DNA from: Nemertoderma westbladi
Taxonomy: Eukaryota; Xenacoelomorpha; Nemertodermatida; Nemertodermatidae
Length of the DNA stretch: 33,317 nucleotides
Direction of reading: 5' to 3'
NCBI GenBank assembly: GCA_032718475.1
Contig: JAUCBJ010006676.1
Span: 1-33,317, forward strand
Shown in pieces: positions 29,674 through 33,317 of this stretch; positions within the stretch are counted from its first letter, which is position 1, and each line of letters begins with the position of its first letter. The translations under genes and the position numbers were made by a program. The notes below the pieces were generated by a model, which searched no databases, was not told the origin of the DNA, and saw nothing but the letters and a program-made list of their open reading frames with translations.

Positions 29674-30447
29674 TCACCCTGTCCCCCCCCCCCCCACCGG
29701 TATGTTTGGTACTGGGGTTGATGTTAATATATTGGGGCCCATGCACCTATCCGCAATAATTCCCCCCTCCCCTGGGTATATGTTATGTCCCTGCATGCTG
29801 TAGTCGTACTGTTGTACTGGTACCGGTATAGGCCTATCAGCTTCTGGCCTACCCGCCGGTATGTATTCCGCGACTTCCGGGTTTAATCCCGTTGTCCACG
29901 CTATCCTATCGCCTACATTGCCTCTCTCAGTATGGCCTATGGTATGTGCAGTAAGGCCTACAGTATGTCCTACAGTCTGCATGTGTTGTTCGGGATCGAA
30001 GTTTATTCTTCTCGAATAATCCTCCCCGCGGCTACCGTATTCTCGATCGGTAGGTATATTCCGTCGGAAAGTTTCTCTTCGACCCCCCTCTCTACTGTTC
30101 TCATCTTCGTACCGGTACATCGCGTACCCCTCTCTCGGCGCGTAGTGCGCCTCGCCGGGTCGCATCTCTCCGGGGCGACGGCAATCTCCCGGAGTCCGAC
30201 CCCACTGACTCTCCGTTCTCATCTCGACTACCGACGGCTCGCTATCCGTCCTCGCTCTTCTATCGTTCGCGGCGATACTTCTACTACTGTCTTCCTTTCT
30301 TCTCCTATCAGTGGAATATTCCCGCTCGTGAGATCTCTCGTCGACCTCCCGGTTAAACCCCACTGTTCTTCTTCCTTCCTCTGATCGGGCTCGACGCTTC
30401 GTCCGCCCTCTCGCGACGTCAACCCGTCTCTCTCTGCTCGGTCGCAC
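29674..30447 (-). CDS. gag: Element C Gag leader, second segment (shifted frame)
   Basis: An Arg/Glu-rich segment of about 257 residues in a different frame from the Gag leader before it and Gag-Pol behind it. The frame is open upstream to about 30565, so the listed start (GTG) is not a real initiation site. It runs into TGA right after a run of 13 G (29683-29695). Changing frame there leads straight into QGDIPPSQYQQYTPIGARTT and the Gag core. Residues such as RRRKEDSS, GREDYSRR and HTVGLTAHTIGHT show no known domain. I read it as the middle of one long Gag leader displaced by G-run length changes on both sides. Confidence 0.7.
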   Translation of the reverse strand: MRPSRERRVDVARGRTKRRARSEEGRRTVGFNREVDERSHEREYSTDRRRKEDSSRSIAANDRRARTDSEPSVVEMRTESQWGRTPGDCRRPGEMRPGEAHYAPREGYAMYRYEDENSREGGRRETFRRNIPTDREYGSRGEDYSRRINFDPEQHMQTVGHTVGLTAHTIGHTERGNVGDRIAWTTGLNPEVAEYIPAGRPEADRPIPVPVQQYDYSMQGHNIYPGEGGIIADRCMGPNILTSTPVPNIPVGGGGTG

Positions 30448-30506
30448 GCCGCTGGGGATATCCGCAATCCCCCTATTACTTTCCGTCGCCGGTTGTTGCG
30501 GTTTAC

Positions 30507-32807
30507 CTATTTCGGCCCGCGCATTGTCCGCTGACGGCTGTGGGACACTCTCTGCCCCCCCCCCCTCTCGCCGCTAACTCTCTGTTGTGGGGCCCTTGTA
30601 GCCCCCCCCCCCCACTCGCTACATTTTACTTCGCTACCTCTCACCCCGCTACTATATACCTCTCTAGTCGACACATCAACCCTACCGCGGTCGGGTCTAT
30701 TCACCCCCGCTTCTCCTCCTGCTATTGCGTGGCCTTCCAGGCCCTCTACTCCCTGCCTACCAACTACGTGGCCTACCAGGCCCTCTGCTCCCTGCCTACC
30801 AACTACATGGCCTACCAGGCCCTCATCTGCCTGGCTATACACGTCCGACGTGTTTACGTTAATAGCACCCATATTGGAAACAGAATTGATTTGCTCGTTT
30901 GGAACGAAATCATTTGTATTATTCTGCGCGACTACGCTATCTGAATTATTTTGTAAATTCGGGCTTGGATCATTATTTAAATTATTTGGATTATTTTGCG
31001 TAATCGCGTTATTTAAATTATTTTGTAGGTTCGAATTTGGGTTATTATTTTGATTATTTGAATTATTTTGCGTAATTACATTAATATTAGAATTATTTTC
31101 TACATTAATATTAGGATTGTTCTGATTTAAATTTAAATTACTACCACTAGGCAAAGTATTTCCTGCAATAAAGGTTTGATTAGAGTTGTCCCATACGGTA
31201 CTATCAACATTAACAACGTCTACTGTATCATTATTGTCGTTACCCCCCCCCCCCCCGCCCGTACGGTCACACCAGTTTTGGGTCTGTCGCGCGGTCCCTG
31301 TCAGTGGGGTATTAATAAATGTATCTACGGCCCCCGGCTCCCCAAAAATACTCGAGCCGGCCCCGCTTTCAGACGGCGACGCTCGCACCAGTTGCAGCTC
31401 GTGCGCCCGTCTAATCCTATGTTCCGCAAGCTCACTCTGGCGTCTCTTTAATTCCTTGTGCTCTCGTTCAGCCTCTGCCATTCTCCTCTCACACTCCTGG
31501 GTGTCCCGGGCGGCCGACTCTGCTACACTCCTAGCGCTCTCCCTTCGTCTCACCTCGCGCTCCTTGCGTTCCTTTTCCCTTCTCGCCTCATGTTCCTTGC
31601 GTTCCGCCTCACGCTCTTTGCGTTCCCTTTCCTCCCTTGCCTCACGCTCCTTGCGTTCCCTTTCCTCTCTTGCCTCATATTCCTTGCGTTCCGCCTCACG
31701 CTCCCTACACTCCTTTTCCTCTATTTCCTCACACTCCCTAAGGCTTCTCAAAGCCCTTTCGGCCCTCTCTCCGGTTTCTCTAATCAATGCCGCTTCCCTC
31801 TCTAACCGCACTCTCCCCTCCTCTAACCGTTCCTCCATTTCCCTCTGACCTTGCTCTACCATGTTGAGACGGTATGCGGCACCTATCTCTCTCACCACTC
31901 TTTCTTTCGCGGAGGATGTAGCAGACTTATCGGTTACGACGGACCCCCTCCGCCTTCCCGACCTACTAACTTTCCCCCGCTTCCCGGAACTTTCTCCGAC
32001 CGACGAGGCCGAATCCTCGGGGTTAACCTCGGATTCGCCCCCCTCGGGTCCCCTCCAACCCACTAATTTTACTCCCCGGGCATCGACCAAGTATGGCCCT
32101 ATGTACACTGGCGCTACGCTAGGTTCCATACTCCCACACTCCCATAGTTCAAACAGTTCGCCGGCAACCCCTTTTGCTCTCCCCTCGGCTAGTTCTCTCT
32201 GCCCAAAACGTATTAGGTAATTAAAGTGTCTATCCGACTCACCTAGTCGCTTTCTCAGTCTCACCTCGTCTACCTTCGCCCCTTCCTTCTTGGCGTCCTT
32301 TATTAGCTTCCGGGTCGCGTTGTAGGCCCGTCGAAGTCGCTCTGAAACCCCGACGTCCTCGTCGCCGACCTCTCCTCCGTCCCTCCGGGTTCGACGTCGT
32401 ACCGGCGGCTCCACCGTCGCCGTTCCGGTGGGCCGTCCGTCGCCCTCGGCCTGTAGCTGGCCGGCGACATCGGTACCGATGTCTCCTCCGTCTCTTCGCG
32501 TCCGGCGTCGCACCGTCGGCCCCACCGTCGCCGTTTCGGTGGGCCGCTCGTCGCCCTCGGCCTGTAGCTGGCCGGCGACATCGGTGCGCCGATCTCCGTC
32601 CCGTGTCGACTCATCTCCGTCTCCCTCCGTCTCGCTCTCCCTTCCTCTTGGCTCGACCTCTTGTTCCAGGCTCCCCTCGTCTTGAACTTCCGGTTCGCCC
32701 GTTATCGATGGCTCCGGCGTCGTGGGTCTATATCGCCTGGTTGCGGCCTCACGGATCGTTTGGTCTTCGTCCGGGGTCCGCGTCGGTGTCTCGCCCGATT
32801 GACTCAT
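30507..32807 (-). CDS. gag: Element C Gag leader, first segment
   Basis: A 766-codon frame from ATG at 32807, about 60 bp behind the 5' LTR. Its N-terminus matches the element B leader (TIREAATRRYRP). Residues 75-111 and 112-148 are a tandem duplication (TDVAGQLQAEGD, then VRRRTRRDGG). About 300-470 is a highly charged coiled-coil-like region (EERERKEREA repeats). About 517-522 is Gly6 from a 14 G run, 555-635 is Asn-rich, and 662-690 holds repeats of EGLVGHVVGRQG. It ends at TAG 30507-30509, soon after an 11 G run; adding one base to that run would join it to the next segment. Standard BEL Gag lacks such a leader. Function is unknown; assembly or RNA binding is a guess. Confidence 0.8.
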   Translation of the reverse strand: MSQSGETPTRTPDEDQTIREAATRRYRPTTPEPSITGEPEVQDEGSLEQEVEPRGRESETEGDGDESTRDGDRRTDVAGQLQAEGDERPTETATVGPTVRRRTRRDGGDIGTDVAGQLQAEGDGRPTGTATVEPPVRRRTRRDGGEVGDEDVGVSERLRRAYNATRKLIKDAKKEGAKVDEVRLRKRLGESDRHFNYLIRFGQRELAEGRAKGVAGELFELWECGSMEPSVAPVYIGPYLVDARGVKLVGWRGPEGGESEVNPEDSASSVGESSGKRGKVSRSGRRRGSVVTDKSATSSAKERVVREIGAAYRLNMVEQGQREMEERLEEGRVRLEREAALIRETGERAERALRSLRECEEIEEKECREREAERKEYEAREERERKEREAREERERKEREAERKEHEARREKERKEREVRRRESARSVAESAARDTQECERRMAEAEREHKELKRRQSELAEHRIRRAHELQLVRASPSESGAGSSIFGEPGAVDTFINTPLTGTARQTQNWCDRTGGGGGGNDNNDTVDVVNVDSTVWDNSNQTFIAGNTLPSGSNLNLNQNNPNINVENNSNINVITQNNSNNQNNNPNSNLQNNLNNAITQNNPNNLNNDPSPNLQNNSDSVVAQNNTNDFVPNEQINSVSNMGAINVNTSDVYSQADEGLVGHVVGRQGAEGLVGHVVGRQGVEGLEGHAIAGGEAGVNRPDRGRVDVSTREVYSSGVRGSEVKCSEWGGGATRAPQQRVSGERGGGQRVSHSRQRTMRGPK
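32364..32585 (-). repeat. 111 bp tandem duplication in the Gag leader
   Basis: Two adjacent in-frame copies, 32475-32585 and 32364-32474, encode 37 residues each. Element B has only one copy of this segment, so the duplication arose after the two lineages split or was lost in B. Confidence 0.85.
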
Positions 32808-32867
32808 CTCGCTGGTGATTGGTGGCTGATGGTTTGGCTAGCTAGGGCAGCGGTTGGTTTTAGTTAC

Positions 32868-33317
32868 TGTGACGGGATCCAGGAGGGATCCCGATTTATC
32901 CGGTATTTAGTTCACGCGTCCCCGCCGTGTATAAAGAGTGAATGAAAGTAAAATGAGTTCTGAAGTTCGGTGTATAATAATAAAGGTATAAGATATAGAT
33001 ATATTGTATAGTATATGGAAGGCGGGATACGGTAACTAAAAGTCCCGTGCTCCCCTATCTAAACTAATTAACCTATGCTAGCACTACTGCACTGAGATAA
33101 CTGAATTACTGATATTGGGTTACTGGTTATATTGCACGGTTGGCCTAATTACTACCTAATCGATGCCTTGCCCCCCTCTGATTGGTTGATACCCTTGTTG
33201 GCGCCCCGTGGAGTGTTCCCGTTCACTCCATCTGTTCTCTCTGGGTTAGGGGTTTGGCCCCTGACCCTCTATTGTGTGCTTCCTTCCCACTCTTATTGGG
33301 ATGGCACGAGTTGGTTA
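32868..33317 (-). repeat. 5' LTR of element C, cut by the window end
   Basis: It begins TGTGACGGGATCC on the + strand and matches 21465 onward, with scattered differences and small indels between about 32938 and 33016. About 75-80 bp of the outer end, including TGTTAGC, would lie beyond the window. Confidence 0.9.

Larger units (their letters stand above)
21465..33317 (-). mobile_element. Nearly complete BEL/Pao retrotransposon C
   Basis: An element of about 12 kb on the - strand: 5' LTR (32868 to beyond the window), Gag leader, Gag-Pol, a 2.3 kb 3' region, polypurine tract and 3' LTR (21465-21992). The two LTRs are alike over most of their length but differ by substitutions and small indels, so the insertion is not very recent. 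Gag-Pol is interrupted by an in-frame TGA at 26301-26303, and its frame changes near two G runs. Without these breaks the coding region would be one frame from 32807 to 24351. The 3' region contains a tandem array and a triple-CCHC remnant that standard BEL/Pao elements do not have. Confidence 0.9.

Overview
This window looks like repeat-rich, intergenic DNA from a eukaryotic nuclear genome, most likely an invertebrate animal. The evidence is BEL/Pao long-terminal-repeat (LTR) retrotransposons (known mainly from animals), RTE-like LINEs, a foldback DNA transposon, a MITE-like element and AT-rich spacers. No host gene was recognised and the species cannot be named from the sequence.

Region A (about 1-8741). 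A 5'-truncated BEL/Pao pol runs on the + strand from 1453 to 7584, followed by a polypurine tract and a roughly 1.14 kb LTR ending near 8741. A diverged copy of the same LTR, with the last codons of pol, lies head-to-head on the - strand at 82-1440. The pol is split in reverse transcriptase motif A by a 1.8 kb foldback element (2627-4436), whose arms are arrays of 15-17 bp repeats and which is flanked by an 8 bp duplication. Two frame changes also break the integrase.

Region B (9073 to about 17.4 kb or beyond). A + strand LTR of a second family (9073-9636) is followed by a Gag-like leader and then a long, broken reading frame that I cannot assign to a family. It contains three CCHC zinc knuckles and has no pol. 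A near-full-length RTE-like LINE (12146-15895, - strand, 11 bp duplication) interrupts it. No 3' LTR was found. About 2.6 kb of AT-rich spacer follows, then a second RTE-like fragment (about 20057-20865) and a 226 bp MITE-like element (20874-21099).

Region C (21465 to the right edge, - strand). This is an almost complete BEL/Pao element of the same LTR family as B. In element order it has a 5' LTR cut by the window end, a low-complexity Gag leader, Gag-protease-RT-RNase H-integrase, a long 3' region with a GGTACTACGTACC array and a triple-CCHC remnant, a polypurine tract and the 3' LTR. It is broken by one in-frame TGA, and the frame changes twice next to long G runs.

The most unusual signals are four copies of a roughly 45-50 bp hairpin with core CCAAACCYGYGGGTTTGG in unrelated contexts and in two different reading frames; a triple-CCHC protein in B, with a related remnant behind pol in C; and an unusual density of perfect hairpins in LTRs and spacers.
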